A stretch of DNA of 56,787 nt, taken from Rubrobacter aplysinae. Its GTDB lineage: Bacteria; Actinomycetota; Rubrobacteria; Rubrobacterales; Rubrobacteraceae. Made by a program: the position numbers and the translations under genes. This document shows positions 1 through 8,380 of this stretch, piece by piece. The stretch lies in contig NZ_LEKH01000001.1 of NCBI RefSeq assembly GCF_001029505.1, positions 401,884 through 458,670 on the forward strand. Reading direction: 5' to 3'. The notes below the pieces were generated by a model. It worked only from the letters and a program-made list of their open reading frames with translations, did no database searches and was not told where the DNA came from. How positions within the stretch are numbered: position 1 is the stretch's first letter; the number at the start of each line of letters is the position of its first letter.

Positions 1-1
1 T

Positions 2-103
2 GGTAAGCTCAAGTGCTTCCGGCGTATCGCCACTCGTTACGATAGGAAGGCCCTGTACTATAAGTCTTTCGTGTATCTGGCAGCTTCTCTAATGTGGCTA
101 TGA
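2..103 (+). CDS. IS5-type transposase, C-terminal fragment (runs off the left edge)
   Basis: An open frame enters from the left edge and ends at TGA 101-103. Its 33 residues end in ATRYDRKA, then a hydrophobic stretch (VYLAASLMWL). That matches the C-terminal signature of IS5/IS427-type DDE transposases, where 'TRYdKLA..F...vhLA...iWL' is the usual ending. The catalytic residues lie outside the window, so activity cannot be judged. The gene directly after it is a normal chromosomal gene, so this marks one end of an insertion sequence. I did not identify its terminal inverted repeat. Confidence 0.6.
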   Translation, partial: GKLKCFRRIATRYDRKALYYKSFVYLAASLMWL

Positions 104-190
104 TCCGCAAATGTCGATTCTGCCTAGGGTACGATGGTTGTTGATTGAGTACGGTTGGGTCGCGCCGAGCTTACTCGGGGAAGGAGTATC

Positions 191-940
191 ATGCAGGTTT
201 TCGGACTCGATGTCGGCGGCTCCGGGATAAAAGGGGCCCCGGTGGACACGCAGACGGGGGAGCTCCTGGACGAGCGGGCGCGGGTGGGCACGCCGGACCC
301 GGCGACCCCGGAGGGCATAGTAGAGGCCGCCGCCGAGGTAGTCTCCCGCTTCGGCTGGAACGGGCCGGTTGGCTGCGGATTCCCGGCGGTAATGAAAGGC
401 GGCGTGGCCCACACCGCCGCGAACATAGACGAGCAGGCGGTGGGCTTCGACTTCGGGGGCGCGCTGGAAGAGGCGCTGGGGTGCAGGGTGGGTCTCGTAA
501 ACGACGCCGACGCCGCCGGTCTGGCCGAGGCACGCTGGGGGGCCGCCCGGGACAACAACGGCCTGGTCCTCGTGCTCACCGTCGGCACCGGCATCGGGAC
601 GGCCCTGATCTCGGACGGCACCCTGGTCCCGAATACCGAGCTCGGCCACATAGAGCTCGGGGGCCGGGACGCCGAGAGCTACGCCGCCGACGCCGCCCGT
701 AAGCGGGAGAACCTCGGCTGGAAAGAGTTCGCCGGACGCTTCAACGAGTACCTCGGAGCCATGGAGCGGCTCTTCTGGCCGGACCTCATAGTGATCGGCG
801 GCGGGGCCAGCAAAAAGGACGAGAAGTTCTTGCGGCGCCTCGAAGCCCGGGCCGATATCGTACCGGCCGAGATGCTCAACACCGCCGGTCTCGCCGGGGC
901 GGCCCTGGCCGCCGCCGACAACATCGGGGCCCCCGCGTAG
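191..940 (+). CDS. ppgK: Polyphosphate glucokinase (ROK family)
   Basis: This cytosolic enzyme phosphorylates glucose using inorganic polyphosphate (and often ATP), feeding glycolysis. The 249-residue product starts with the ROK phosphate-binding motif DVGGSGIKG (about residues 6-14) followed by APVDTQTGE, typical of the PPGK subgroup rather than generic ROK kinases. The second glycine motif TVGTGIG lies near residue 130, with GHIELGG soon after and IVIGGGASK near the C-terminus. The ATG at 191 was chosen because AAGGAG lies just upstream; an earlier in-frame start at 155 has no such site. It is a single gene between the IS tail and an unrecognised gene. Confidence 0.9.
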   Translation: MQVFGLDVGGSGIKGAPVDTQTGELLDERARVGTPDPATPEGIVEAAAEVVSRFGWNGPVGCGFPAVMKGGVAHTAANIDEQAVGFDFGGALEEALGCRVGLVNDADAAGLAEARWGAARDNNGLVLVLTVGTGIGTALISDGTLVPNTELGHIELGGRDAESYAADAARKRENLGWKEFAGRFNEYLGAMERLFWPDLIVIGGGASKKDEKFLRRLEARADIVPAEMLNTAGLAGAALAAADNIGAPA

Positions 941-1011
941 CGGGTTCCCGGCCGGTGAGTGCTCTGGTGTAGAATCCCCGGGTCATCCTGGACAGCGACG
1001 CGAGAGGACCC

Positions 1012-1572
1012 GTGGAAGCGTTGGAAGATGCGGCTTCCCCCGGCATGCGAACAGGCATCCTGGCTGCCAGGACACTCGAACGGGCCTGCCGGGAACACGA
1101 GCCGCCCCCCGGCGACGCCCGGCTCGGGCTCTACCTGAATTCCGTGCAAGACCTGGCCCGGAGCCTGGGACTGGAGCTCTCCGCGCTCTCGCAGAGTGCC
1201 GGTCTGGAAACGCAGGGCCTCACACCTCCGGGAACCGTGGGAAGTTCTACAAGTTTGGGCAACTCGGGAGGCTCGGGAAGTTTGGGAACGGCGCTGGTAA
1301 GTGCTGCGCTGCTCGCGGCGGACCTCGCGACCCTCGCCGCCTGCACGGCACCGGAGCTGCCGCCGGAGAGCGCCGGTTATTTCCGGGCTATAGAGGCCTC
1401 CCGTCTGGCGGCCGCCTCGGCTCAGTCAATGGTCTTGGAGCACCGGGCGTTTTGGGCCGCAGGCTCTTCAGGAGAGCCCGGGGATTACGAGAAGCGGGAT
1501 CTCCGGGGGGCCGAATGGCGGGCCAGCCTCGTCTCCCGGCAGATCGAGGACATGCTCCGGGAGGAGGATTAG
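1012..1572 (+). CDS. Unrecognised 186-residue protein
   Basis: The GTG start follows GAGAGG. The product is alanine/leucine/glutamate rich and probably helical. A low-complexity Gly/Ser segment sits near residues 70-90, where the DNA repeats short GGGAAGTTTGGG-like units. The N-terminal half contains an [20 protein letters not shown] stretch. I see no signal peptide or membrane segment, and I do not recognise a family. Codon usage matches the neighbours, so it is probably a real lineage-specific gene. It follows ppgK by about 70 bp in the same direction and may be co-transcribed. Confidence 0.6.
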   Translation: MEALEDAASPGMRTGILAARTLERACREHEPPPGDARLGLYLNSVQDLARSLGLELSALSQSAGLETQGLTPPGTVGSSTSLGNSGGSGSLGTALVSAALLAADLATLAACTAPELPPESAGYFRAIEASRLAAASAQSMVLEHRAFWAAGSSGEPGDYEKRDLRGAEWRASLVSRQIEDMLREED

Positions 1573-1691
1573 GCGCGCAGGATAGCCCGGGGAGCCGTGG
1601 GCGGAGGTTTCGGGGTTCCGGCGTTTGACACTCGGAGGCTAATCCGGCATCCACGACGCCCCCGCGAACCCTCCTACGATGCCCTACGGGA

Positions 1692-2363
1692 CTACGAGAC
1701 CCGGAAGACCTCTCCCGGATCCTCCCCCGCGAGGCGCGCCGCCGCTGCCCGGGCGACCATTAGCGGGTAGCGGTCGTCGTTTGGTACGAACTCCTCCAGC
1801 GTTACCGGAGTCCGCCGGACCGCGCCTCCGGCGGCCCACTCCTCGGCCATTATCTCCCCGCCGCTGTAGAGAAGCTCGACGTCCGCCAGCCGCAGCTTCA
1901 GCAGCGCCTCCACCTCCTCCTTCTGGAGCCGCACGTCCCCGGGCTCCAGGCTCTCTATGAGGAGGAATACCTCGTGCAGCTCGCGGTCGGTGCCGAGGGG
2001 TATATCCTGCTCGACCCGCCTGGAGCCCAGCGGCACGAGGCGATCCGGCTCCGGCGAGATACCAAGCTCTTCCTCGACCTCGCGCAGGCCGTCGAGACCG
2101 GACTCCCCGGCCGACAGATGTCCGGCGGCGGTCGTGTCGAGCCTGCCGGGCCAGTTCTCTTTCTGCGCCGCCCGGCGCTGGACGAAGAGATGCGGCCCCG
2201 CTGCGCCGGCTCCGGGCGAGACGATCCAGCAGTGGAAGCACCGGTGGTAGAGGCCCCGGCGGTGGGCCTCGCTCTTCCGTACGGTCCACCCGGCAGACTC
2301 GCCGGAGGGATGGAGCACGTCGACCATCTCTTCGGTATCTCCAGCCTCTCCGGTATGCCTCAT
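1692..2363 (-). CDS. Nudix hydrolase, IPP-isomerase-like subgroup
   Basis: A Nudix box reads GHLSAGE followed by REVEEELGI (G-x5-E-x7-REVEEELG), at about residues 88-109 of 223. Upstream, HRCFHCWIVSP and LFVQRRA resemble the isopentenyl-diphosphate isomerase/YfcD branch of Nudix enzymes. The true IPP isomerase pattern is not complete, so a general diphosphate hydrolase is the safer reading. ATG 2363 is used here; a second ATG at 2327, preceded by GGAGATACCGAAGAG, is an equally plausible start and would drop 12 residues. It lies downstream of the GNAT gene on the same strand. Confidence 0.8.
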   Translation of the reverse strand: MRHTGEAGDTEEMVDVLHPSGESAGWTVRKSEAHRRGLYHRCFHCWIVSPGAGAAGPHLFVQRRAAQKENWPGRLDTTAAGHLSAGESGLDGLREVEEELGISPEPDRLVPLGSRRVEQDIPLGTDRELHEVFLLIESLEPGDVRLQKEEVEALLKLRLADVELLYSGGEIMAEEWAAGGAVRRTPVTLEEFVPNDDRYPLMVARAAAARLAGEDPGEVFRVS

Positions 2364-2441
2364 ACTCTGGAGGTTAGCAGAGAGTTATCAGAGAGTTGGT
2401 AGAGAGTCGCCGGTAAGTCGCCGGGGAAGCGGGCGTAGAGT

Positions 2442-2948
2442 CTAGCCGGCCAACCGGAGCCCGAGGTAGACGAGATCGCGCTCCACCCCGTCCATCTCCG
2501 CGACACGGGGCATGTGGGCCCAGCGGGAGAACCCGAAGCTCTGGAAGAGCCCGAGGCTCGCCTCGTTGTGGGCGAAGATGCCGGCGATCAGGGTCCGTAT
2601 CCCGAGCCCCCGGCCGTGGCGCACCGCCTCGCCTACCAGCAACCGTCCGACGCCCGCCCCGCGCCACTCCTCCGCTATGTACACCGCGACCTCGGCGGTG
2701 GCGTGATATGCGGGCCTGGGATGGAAGTCCCCCAGGGCGATCCAGCCCGCCGGTGCGCCGCAGGCGGCCTCCGTTCCGGGCTCGGCAACCCACACCGGTC
2801 GGCGCGCGTCCCGGTCAAGAAACCAGCCCCGGCGGGTCTCGACGGACACGGGCTCGGTATCCGCCGTGGCAACGCGGCCAGGGACGGTGGAGTTGTAAAT
2901 TCCGACTATCCCCGGCAGGTCGTCCAGGGTGGCTTCGCGAACGCGCAT
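2442..2948 (-). CDS. GNAT-family N-acetyltransferase, phosphinothricin-acetyltransferase type
   Basis: This 168-residue cytosolic acyltransferase should move acetyl from acetyl-CoA to a small amine. MRVREATLDDLPGIVGIYN is the usual N-terminus of the PAT/YncA subgroup. EVAVYIAEEWRGAGVGRLL (about residues 80-100) contains the Q/RxxGxG acetyl-CoA loop, and NEASLGLFQSFGF is the conserved C-terminal part. The start at 2948 has a strong AGAGGAAG site, so the longer in-frame extension to 3158 is rejected. Members acetylate methionine sulfoximine or phosphinothricin-like compounds; the substrate here is unknown. It is divergent from the CorC-like gene. Confidence 0.85.
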   Translation of the reverse strand: MRVREATLDDLPGIVGIYNSTVPGRVATADTEPVSVETRRGWFLDRDARRPVWVAEPGTEAACGAPAGWIALGDFHPRPAYHATAEVAVYIAEEWRGAGVGRLLVGEAVRHGRGLGIRTLIAGIFAHNEASLGLFQSFGFSRWAHMPRVAEMDGVERDLVYLGLRLAG

Positions 2949-3250
2949 CTTCTTCCTCTTTCCTGTTCTTACTGTTCTTGGTGTTCTTGATGTTTTGATG
3001 TTCTTGCCGCCGCCGGGGCCGGGTTTTACGGTAGTGCTTGCATCCGGTTTGTCAAAGCCACCGGGATGGTATAGTTTGCCAGTATTATTATGGATCTGGT
3101 GGATCTCAGCGAGACATCGAGTATCAGCGCGCTCCCCCACGGGGGGCGCTACCGGCATCGCCGTAATAGCCGTAAGACCCGGCCCCGCCAGATCTCCTTC
3201 CGTGCAGTTCTAGTCTGGGAGTAGCCCTGGAAGCCGCCATATTACCTAGC
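2949..3250. other. Divergent intergenic region, probable structured leader of the CorC-type gene
   Basis: This gap has no credible ORF. The side next to the GNAT start carries a degenerate TGTTCTT(G) run (about 2965-3005). On the + strand there is a possible promoter (TTGTCA 3049-3054, TATAGT 3070-3075, spacer 15, a little short). Downstream, GGATCTGGTGG (3092-3102) can pair with CCGCCAGATCT (3185-3195), enclosing a second hairpin at 3125-3150 built on CCCCC-ACG-GGGGG. The transcript leader could therefore fold, but I cannot match it to a known riboswitch. Confidence 0.35.
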
Positions 3251-4657
3251 GTGAAGATACTCGCCTCCCTGCTCCTGGTGGCGCTCAACGGCCTGTTCGT
3301 CGCCGCGGAGTTTGCGTTCGTCAGGATACGGGCGACCCAGGTAGACCGCATGGTGAGAGAGGGCAGGACCTCGTCGAACCTGGTCCAGACGGCGACCAGC
3401 AGGCTGGATCAGTACCTCGCCGTCTGCCAGCTCGGGATCACGATCTCGTCCCTCGGTATCGGCGCTTTGGCGGAGCCCGCGATAGCCCATCTCATAGAGC
3501 CCATCTTCGAGAGCGTGGGCGTTCCGGGCGCGCTGGTCCATCCGGCCGCAATCGCCATCGCGCTCCTCATAGCCTCGTTCTTCCACGTGGTCTTCGGGGA
3601 GCTCGCGCCGAAGACGCTCGCGATCCAGAAGGCGGAGGGCACCTCGCTTTTCGTCGCGCCGTTCATGCGCTTTTTCTACTATCTGCTGTACCCGTTCACC
3701 AAGGTATTCAACGGCACGGCAAACGCCGTCACCCGGGCGTTCGGCGTGCCGCCGGCGGGCGAAGGCGAGGAGTCGCACACCGAAGAGGAGATCCGCACCC
3801 TGATAAGCCAGTCCACCCGGCAGGGATTCCTGGAGGCCGACGAGTCCGAGATGATCGGGGGCGTCTTCGAGCTCGGCGACACGACGGTGCGGGAGATCAT
3901 GGTCCCCCGGCCGGACGTGGTCTCCTTCTCGGCTGATACGCCTCTTAGCGAGCTGGTCACGGGGGCAGCCGCGGGCAACTACACCCGCTACCCGATCTAC
4001 GAGGGCGAGACCGGGGATGGGATCATCGGGGCGGTGCACGTCAAGGACCTCTTGCGGAGCACCGCGGAGTCGGTTGGAGACACGAACCTCGAAGCCACCC
4101 CGGTAGAGAGGGAGATCGTACGCGAGGTTCTTACCGTGCCCGAGAACCGCCGCATAGACGATATCCTGGACGACTTCCAGAAGCGGGAGATCCAGATGGC
4201 CGTGGTCATAGACGAGTGGGGCTCTTTCGAGGGGATCGTGACCATAGAGGACATCCTGGAAGAGATAGTAGGCGAGATCCGGGACGAGTTCGACGAGGAG
4301 GAGCCCCTGCTGCGCAAGCTCTCCAGCGGAGCCTACTCCGTGGACGGGCGAATCCCGATAGGCGTGGTAAACGAGGCCCTCGAAGCCTCATTCGAGAGCG
4401 AGGACTTCGACACCATAGGCGGCCTGGTTCTCGGCCAGTTAGGTCGCGCCCCCGAGGAGGGAGACGAGGTGCTCGTGGACGGACACCTGATGCGCGTGGA
4501 CGAGGTGGACGGCTCCCGGGTCTCCCAGCTACTGGTGCAGGAGGCGGAGGAAGAGCACGGGGATCATGGAAAGGAGCCGGAGCCCGGCGTCCGGCGCTCC
4601 CAGGAGCCTTCCGAAGGGCACGAGGGGAAGAACGACTCCCACGACGAAAAGGATTAA
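3251..4657 (+). CDS. HlyC/CorC-family membrane protein (DUF21-CBS pair-CorC domain)
   Basis: The order of domains is standard: an N-terminal DUF21 (CNNM) membrane domain of about 180 residues with NGLFVAAEFAFV and GELAPKT motifs, two CBS domains (about 200-320; VREIMVPRPDV and RYPIYEG), and a C-terminal CorC_HlyC domain (about 340-420; YSVDGRIPI, DFDTIGGLV). Relatives are linked to Mg2+/Co2+ efflux or metal homeostasis, not haemolysis. The tail after about residue 430 is highly acidic and charged. The GTG start at 3251 has no good ribosome site. The frame stays open upstream, and GGGAG (3217-3221) would fit a rare CTG at 3227, so the N-terminus is uncertain by several residues. Confidence 0.9.
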   Translation: MKILASLLLVALNGLFVAAEFAFVRIRATQVDRMVREGRTSSNLVQTATSRLDQYLAVCQLGITISSLGIGALAEPAIAHLIEPIFESVGVPGALVHPAAIAIALLIASFFHVVFGELAPKTLAIQKAEGTSLFVAPFMRFFYYLLYPFTKVFNGTANAVTRAFGVPPAGEGEESHTEEEIRTLISQSTRQGFLEADESEMIGGVFELGDTTVREIMVPRPDVVSFSADTPLSELVTGAAAGNYTRYPIYEGETGDGIIGAVHVKDLLRSTAESVGDTNLEATPVEREIVREVLTVPENRRIDDILDDFQKREIQMAVVIDEWGSFEGIVTIEDILEEIVGEIRDEFDEEEPLLRKLSSGAYSVDGRIPIGVVNEALEASFESEDFDTIGGLVLGQLGRAPEEGDEVLVDGHLMRVDEVDGSRVSQLLVQEAEEEHGDHGKEPEPGVRRSQEPSEGHEGKNDSHDEKD

Positions 4658-4673
4658 CCGCCGACTAGCCCGA

Positions 4674-4754
4674 CTAAGCGCCGGAGGCGAAAGATATGTA
4701 GATAATCGCCACCGCTATCGTGATGATTATCGAGACGATCAAGAGCTCTCTCAC
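4674..4754 (-). CDS. 26-residue single-pass membrane peptide
   Basis: A GTG at 4754 is preceded by GGGGGAG at ideal spacing. The peptide is charged at the start (MREL), then almost purely hydrophobic (LIVSIIITIAVAIIYI), ending FASGA. That is a textbook single transmembrane helix. Its size resembles small accessory peptides such as KdpF, but no kdp genes are nearby, so no function is assigned. It is convergent with the CorC-type gene, whose stop lies 17 bp away. Confidence 0.45.
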   Translation of the reverse strand: MRELLIVSIIITIAVAIIYISFASGA

Positions 4755-5056
4755 GTTTTCTCCCCCGTAACTCTACTGTAGAGGCCTGTAAAAAGCCGGT
4801 AGCGGCGATGTTACACGAGTTTATACCCCCGTCGGACGGTAAGGGCGGCAACCCGGAAGGCCTGATTATCCCGGCTCATCTACCCGGTAATCCCGCGTTT
4901 CAGGAAAAGGGCACTTACCCTCCGCCGGTTCTGCGGGAAATCTCCTCTGGACGGGGCGGTGAGTATCGGCTCTCGGTGGCTCGCTCCCGGCATTCTCCGT
5001 GCGTAGCCCGTCTCGGGGCATCGGGAACCATGTCGTTCGTGCTGCGGACTCCGACT
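4755..5056. other. Intergenic region with nothing recognised
   Basis: About 300 bp between the small membrane ORF and the end of the ABC exporter gene. Both strands have short open frames, but none with a ribosome site and protein-like composition. The part next to 4754 must hold the small ORF's promoter, though no clear -35/-10 pair stands out. I see no strong hairpin with a T-run for the exporter transcript. Confidence 0.4.
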
Positions 5057-6961
5057 CTATACTGGGTTCCGCTCCTCCTGCAGGGAGTAGAGGCGGGCGT
5101 AGAGTCCGCCGGCGGATATCAGGCTCTCGTGCGTGCCGCTCTCGGCGATCAGGCCATCCTCGAGCACCAGGATGCGGTCCACGCCGCGCACCAGCCTGAG
5201 CTCGTGAGCGATAATGAACGAGGTGCGGCCTCCGGTCAGGGTGCGCCAGCTATCCTCGACCGCCTCGGCGGCCTCGGCGTCTAGACCGGCCTCCGGCTCG
5301 TCGAGTATGAGGACCGGTGCGTCGCGGAGCATGGCGCGGGCGATGGAGACGCGCTGGCGCTGGCCGCCGGAGAGGCTCTCGCCGCGCTCCGACAGGAGCG
5401 TGTCGTAGCCTTCGGGCATCTCCCGCACGAAAGTCTCCGCCCCGGACAGGGCTCCGGCGCGTTCGATCTCCTCCCTGGTGGCTCCGGGGTGTCCGTAGGC
5501 TATGTTCTCGGCGACCGTGCCGCGGAAGAGCATCGGCTCCTGGGGCAGGAACGCGACCGAGTCCCTGAGGGACTTCAGCGTGTACTCCCGGACGTCGCGG
5601 CCGTCCAGCGTCACCCGGCCGGAGGTAGGGTCGTGCAGCCGGGCCATGAGGCTGGTCACGGTGGTCTTTCCCGCGCCGCTCACCCCCACGAGCGCGACGC
5701 GGCTGCCGGGCTCGGCCTCGAACGAGATCCCACGCAGCACCTCCTCGGTCTCTGTAGCTTCCCTCCCATCCTTCATCCCCTCGGCGGCGTCTCCCCCGGC
5801 CCGGCCGTCCCCGGCGTAGGGGTCCTCGTAAGCGAAGCGGACGTCCTCGAAGGCGACGCGGCCCGCGAGGTTGCGGGCGGGCACGGCGTCCGGACGCTCG
5901 ACTATGGAGGGCTCGGCGTCGAGAAGGTCCACGATGCGCTCGCCGGAGACGAGGGAGGTGCCGATCTGGTTCATCTGCCGCGAGAGGGCCCACAGCGGGG
6001 CGAGGAAGAGCCCGAGATAGGTAAACGCTACGGTCAGCTCGCCGGGCGAGAGCTCTCCGGCGAGCACCAGCCGGGCCCCGAAGTACAGCACCAGCGCGGT
6101 CCCGAGCCCGCCGACGAGCCCGAGGACTATGCTGAACTTCGCCTCGATGCGGGAGGAGTCCACGCTGGCCCTAAGAGACTCTCGGCTCTCGGTGCGGAAG
6201 CGGTCCAGCTCGTGCTCCTCGCGACCGAACATCTTCACGGCCCGGATGCCGGTGATGGACTCCTGCATCACGGAGGTTATGGCGCCCTCCCGCGTGCGCA
6301 CGACCCGCATCCGCTCCACGAGCGAGCGCCGGTAAAGCCTCACGGCGATAAACAACCCCGGCACGGTCAAGAGCGCGAGCCCGGTCAGCGTCGGGCTCAT
6401 CCACAGCATCACGACCAACATCCCCACGAGCACGAGCAGGGACGATCCAACCTCGACCAGGGAGTCTATGAGCAGCGTGCGGACCTCCTTGACGTCGCTG
6501 GTGACGCGGGTGATGGTGTCCCCCGTGCGGCGTCCGCCGTGGTAGTCGAGGCCGAGGTCGTGGACCTTACGGTACAGCGCGTCGCGCATGTCGAAGACCG
6601 TCTCCTGTCCGAGACGGGTCAGATAGTAGCGGCGGAAGGCGGATATGCCCCGGCTCGCCACGGTTATGGAGATCAGGAGAAACGCCGCGAGCGCGAGTAT
6701 CATTTCCGGCCGCCGGGCGAACTCCGGCAGCCATTGTGGAGGAGGGGCGGAATCCGGGACGACGGAGTTGATCGCTATCGCCAGCGGCCAGGGCTGGGCC
6801 AGGCTCGACGCCGTCTCCAGCAAGAGCAACGCGAGCGAGGCTAACAGACCCTTCTTGCGAGGCCTCAAAAACGGCGCAAAGCTCGCGAATATGCCCCTGG
6901 TACGGCCCAAGCCGCGTCTCATCTCGGTAAAACGGCCTTTCACCAGGTTAGGATAACGCAC
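5057..6961 (-). CDS. ABC exporter, fused membrane and ATPase domains (MsbA/MDR type half-transporter)
   Basis: The 634-residue product has an N-terminal six-helix ABC transporter domain (about 40-330) and a C-terminal nucleotide-binding domain. Walker A is GVSGAGKTT, the signature is LSGGQRQRVSIARA, Walker B is VLILDEPEAGLD, and the H-loop is IIAHE. It should act as a homodimer, or with an unseen partner, to export a lipid or drug-like substrate. A charged Gly/Glu-rich insert sits just before Walker A (around AGDGRAGGDAAEG), in a loop where insertions are tolerated. The GTG at 6961 lacks a clear ribosome site; an ATG 13 codons in is an alternative. Confidence 0.9.
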   Translation of the reverse strand: MRYPNLVKGRFTEMRRGLGRTRGIFASFAPFLRPRKKGLLASLALLLLETASSLAQPWPLAIAINSVVPDSAPPPQWLPEFARRPEMILALAAFLLISITVASRGISAFRRYYLTRLGQETVFDMRDALYRKVHDLGLDYHGGRRTGDTITRVTSDVKEVRTLLIDSLVEVGSSLLVLVGMLVVMLWMSPTLTGLALLTVPGLFIAVRLYRRSLVERMRVVRTREGAITSVMQESITGIRAVKMFGREEHELDRFRTESRESLRASVDSSRIEAKFSIVLGLVGGLGTALVLYFGARLVLAGELSPGELTVAFTYLGLFLAPLWALSRQMNQIGTSLVSGERIVDLLDAEPSIVERPDAVPARNLAGRVAFEDVRFAYEDPYAGDGRAGGDAAEGMKDGREATETEEVLRGISFEAEPGSRVALVGVSGAGKTTVTSLMARLHDPTSGRVTLDGRDVREYTLKSLRDSVAFLPQEPMLFRGTVAENIAYGHPGATREEIERAGALSGAETFVREMPEGYDTLLSERGESLSGGQRQRVSIARAMLRDAPVLILDEPEAGLDAEAAEAVEDSWRTLTGGRTSFIIAHELRLVRGVDRILVLEDGLIAESGTHESLISAGGLYARLYSLQEERNPV

Positions 6962-7128
6962 GCCCAGGGGTTAAGATGTGTTATTGGCGACTCGCCGGCG
7001 GCCCCAACGCCGGTGACCGAGCAGCACGCAAAAGAACGTAAAAGCACGTATAAGAGCGTATACGGGAGAAGCCGGGTTTGACCCAGGAAGCTCAGGATGC
7101 ACGGGAAAAGCGAGAGACTCACGGGATC

Positions 7129-7479
7129 ATGGCCGCGGTAGAGGATCTCATGTTCAAGAGCAAGATCTCCGAGACCGCCGCCACGCTCGGGGTCGAGGCA
7201 TCCTTTCCGCGCAGCCCGGAGAAGCTCCTGGACGCCGCCCGCGCCGCACCGCCGAACCTCCTAATACTGGACCTCGCCTCCTCCCGTTTCGAGCCGCTGG
7301 AGCTACTGCGCACCCTCGGCTCCGACGAGACTCTGTCCGGAGTGCCGACGGTGGGATTTCTGCCCCACGTCGAGAAGGATCTCGCCCGCGCCGCGAAAGA
7401 GGCGGGCTGCGGCAAGATCATGGCCCGCAGCGCCTTCACCAGGGACCTGCCGAAGGTGGTCTCCGGGGAGAAGGTTTGA
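7129..7479 (+). CDS. Receiver-like (pseudo-response-regulator) protein
   Basis: The 116-residue product has an alternating alpha/beta pattern like CheY receivers: LLILDLASSRFEPLELL holds an aspartate at the usual phosphorylation strand, and VPTVGFLPHVEKDLARAAKEAG resembles the beta4-alpha4 region. The N-terminal acidic pair and the C-terminal KP motif are missing, so it may not be phosphorylated. ATG 7129 is preferred; a TTG at 7078 would add 17 charged residues. The stop overlaps the next gene's TTG start (TTGA), so the two are translationally coupled. Confidence 0.6.
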   Translation: MAAVEDLMFKSKISETAATLGVEASFPRSPEKLLDAARAAPPNLLILDLASSRFEPLELLRTLGSDETLSGVPTVGFLPHVEKDLARAAKEAGCGKIMARSAFTRDLPKVVSGEKV

Positions 7480-8054
7480 GCGATTCCGTAAGCCCCGGGA
7501 ACCTCGGCTGGGAGCTTCTCTCCTCCGAGGAGCTCCATAGTACCCCGTACTTCAGGCTCCGCTCGGACAGGCTGCGGCTGCCGGACGGAGCTGTAAAAGA
7601 CCCTTACTACGTCCTCGAACGCCCGGACGCGGCGATAATCCTGGCCGTTACGCCCGATAACGAGGCGGTGCTCGTGCGCCAGTACCGCCCCCCGCTCCGG
7701 AGCGAGGAACTCGGGCCGCCGGCCGGGCTCGTGGAGGCCGGGGAGGACCCGGAGAAGGCGGCGCGGCGTGAGCTCAGGGAGGAGACGGGCCACGGCGGCG
7801 GCGAGTGGGAGCCGCTAGGAGCCGTGGCGTCCTCGCCGAGCCTGAAAGATAACTGGGCCTACCTGTACCTCGCCCGGGGCGTCGAGCCCGTGGGGGAGGA
7901 GGACCCGGACGAGTTCGAACGCCTCGTGGTCGAGACCGCGCCGGTCAGGGAGCTCGAAGCCATGATCTCCCGCGGCGAGATAGTCAGCTCCAGCGGGGTG
8001 GCGGCCATAATGCTGGGCCTGGCGAGGATGCGAGGGGGACCGGGAGAGCCTTGA
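7476..8054 (+). CDS. Nudix hydrolase, ADP-ribose pyrophosphatase type
   Basis: The 192-residue protein carries the Nudix box GLVEAGED...ARRELREETG at about residues 88-108, preceded by VLVRQYRPP and ELGPPAG. These surroundings are typical of the ADP-sugar pyrophosphatase (NudF/YqkG) branch, which cleaves ADP-ribose to AMP and ribose-5-phosphate. The TTG start overlaps the preceding stop by the TTGA tetranucleotide. A conserved acidic patch (EEDPDEFERL) follows where the family places its second metal ligands. The substrate is inferred from family only. Confidence 0.85.
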   Translation: MSDSVSPGNLGWELLSSEELHSTPYFRLRSDRLRLPDGAVKDPYYVLERPDAAIILAVTPDNEAVLVRQYRPPLRSEELGPPAGLVEAGEDPEKAARRELREETGHGGGEWEPLGAVASSPSLKDNWAYLYLARGVEPVGEEDPDEFERLVVETAPVRELEAMISRGEIVSSSGVAAIMLGLARMRGGPGEP

Positions 8055-8091
8055 TATTCTTGATACAGACCACTAGAGCAAAGCGGGGTGC

Positions 8092-8283
8092 GTGGTGCCG
8101 GTAGAGCTACTGCAGTTCGGCGGCCTGGTGGCGGTGATCGCGATCATCGCCCTGTTGTGGTTCGTCTTCGTGTACAAGGCCCGCCGCACCGGAGAGGGAG
8201 ACGGAACCCCGCGGGGCGGACCCCGCGAGGAGGAGACCCGGCCCGGAGCCGGCGGCGCGGAGGGCAGGGAAACAGAAGAGTAG
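8092..8283 (+). CDS. Small single-pass membrane protein
   Basis: This 63-residue protein has one hydrophobic segment near residues 8-30 (GGLVAVIAIIALLWFVFVY), a short basic stretch (KARR), then a Gly/Glu/Arg-rich, probably disordered cytosolic tail. The GTG start (8092; a second GTG at 8095 is not in frame, so the choice is limited) follows AAGCGGGG. It lies 37 bp after the Nudix gene and ends just before a strong terminator, so it is probably last in that operon. No function is recognised. Confidence 0.6.
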   Translation: MVPVELLQFGGLVAVIAIIALLWFVFVYKARRTGEGDGTPRGGPREEETRPGAGGAEGRETEE

Positions 8284-8292
8284 CCCGGAAAT

Positions 8293-8325
8293 AGCAGAGC
8301 CCCGGGGATCTCCCGGGGCTCTGCT
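8293..8325. terminator. Bidirectional terminator hairpin
   Basis: A perfect 14-bp inverted repeat (AGCAGAGCCCCGGG with CCCGGGGCTCTGCT, five-base loop) lies between the convergent small membrane protein gene and the Fe-S carrier gene. The stem is very GC-rich. There is no long T-run on either side, as is common in high-GC actinobacteria. Confidence 0.75.
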
Positions 8326-8380
8326 AACCTTTGCTAACCAGCGTGGGGCCGGAGGTTTCCCGGCCCGCTTCCGGCGGGCT

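Noticed and set aside
2365-2441. Short GAGAGTT-type repeats between the Nudix and GNAT genes
   Set aside because: Three degenerate units only; no CRISPR-like spacing and nothing else repeated in the window.
5489-6844. Long open frame (451 codons) on the + strand
   Set aside because: It is antisense to the ABC exporter gene, whose Walker and signature motifs are intact. Its composition (His/Gly/Glu/Arg-rich) is typical of the opposite strand of a high-GC gene.
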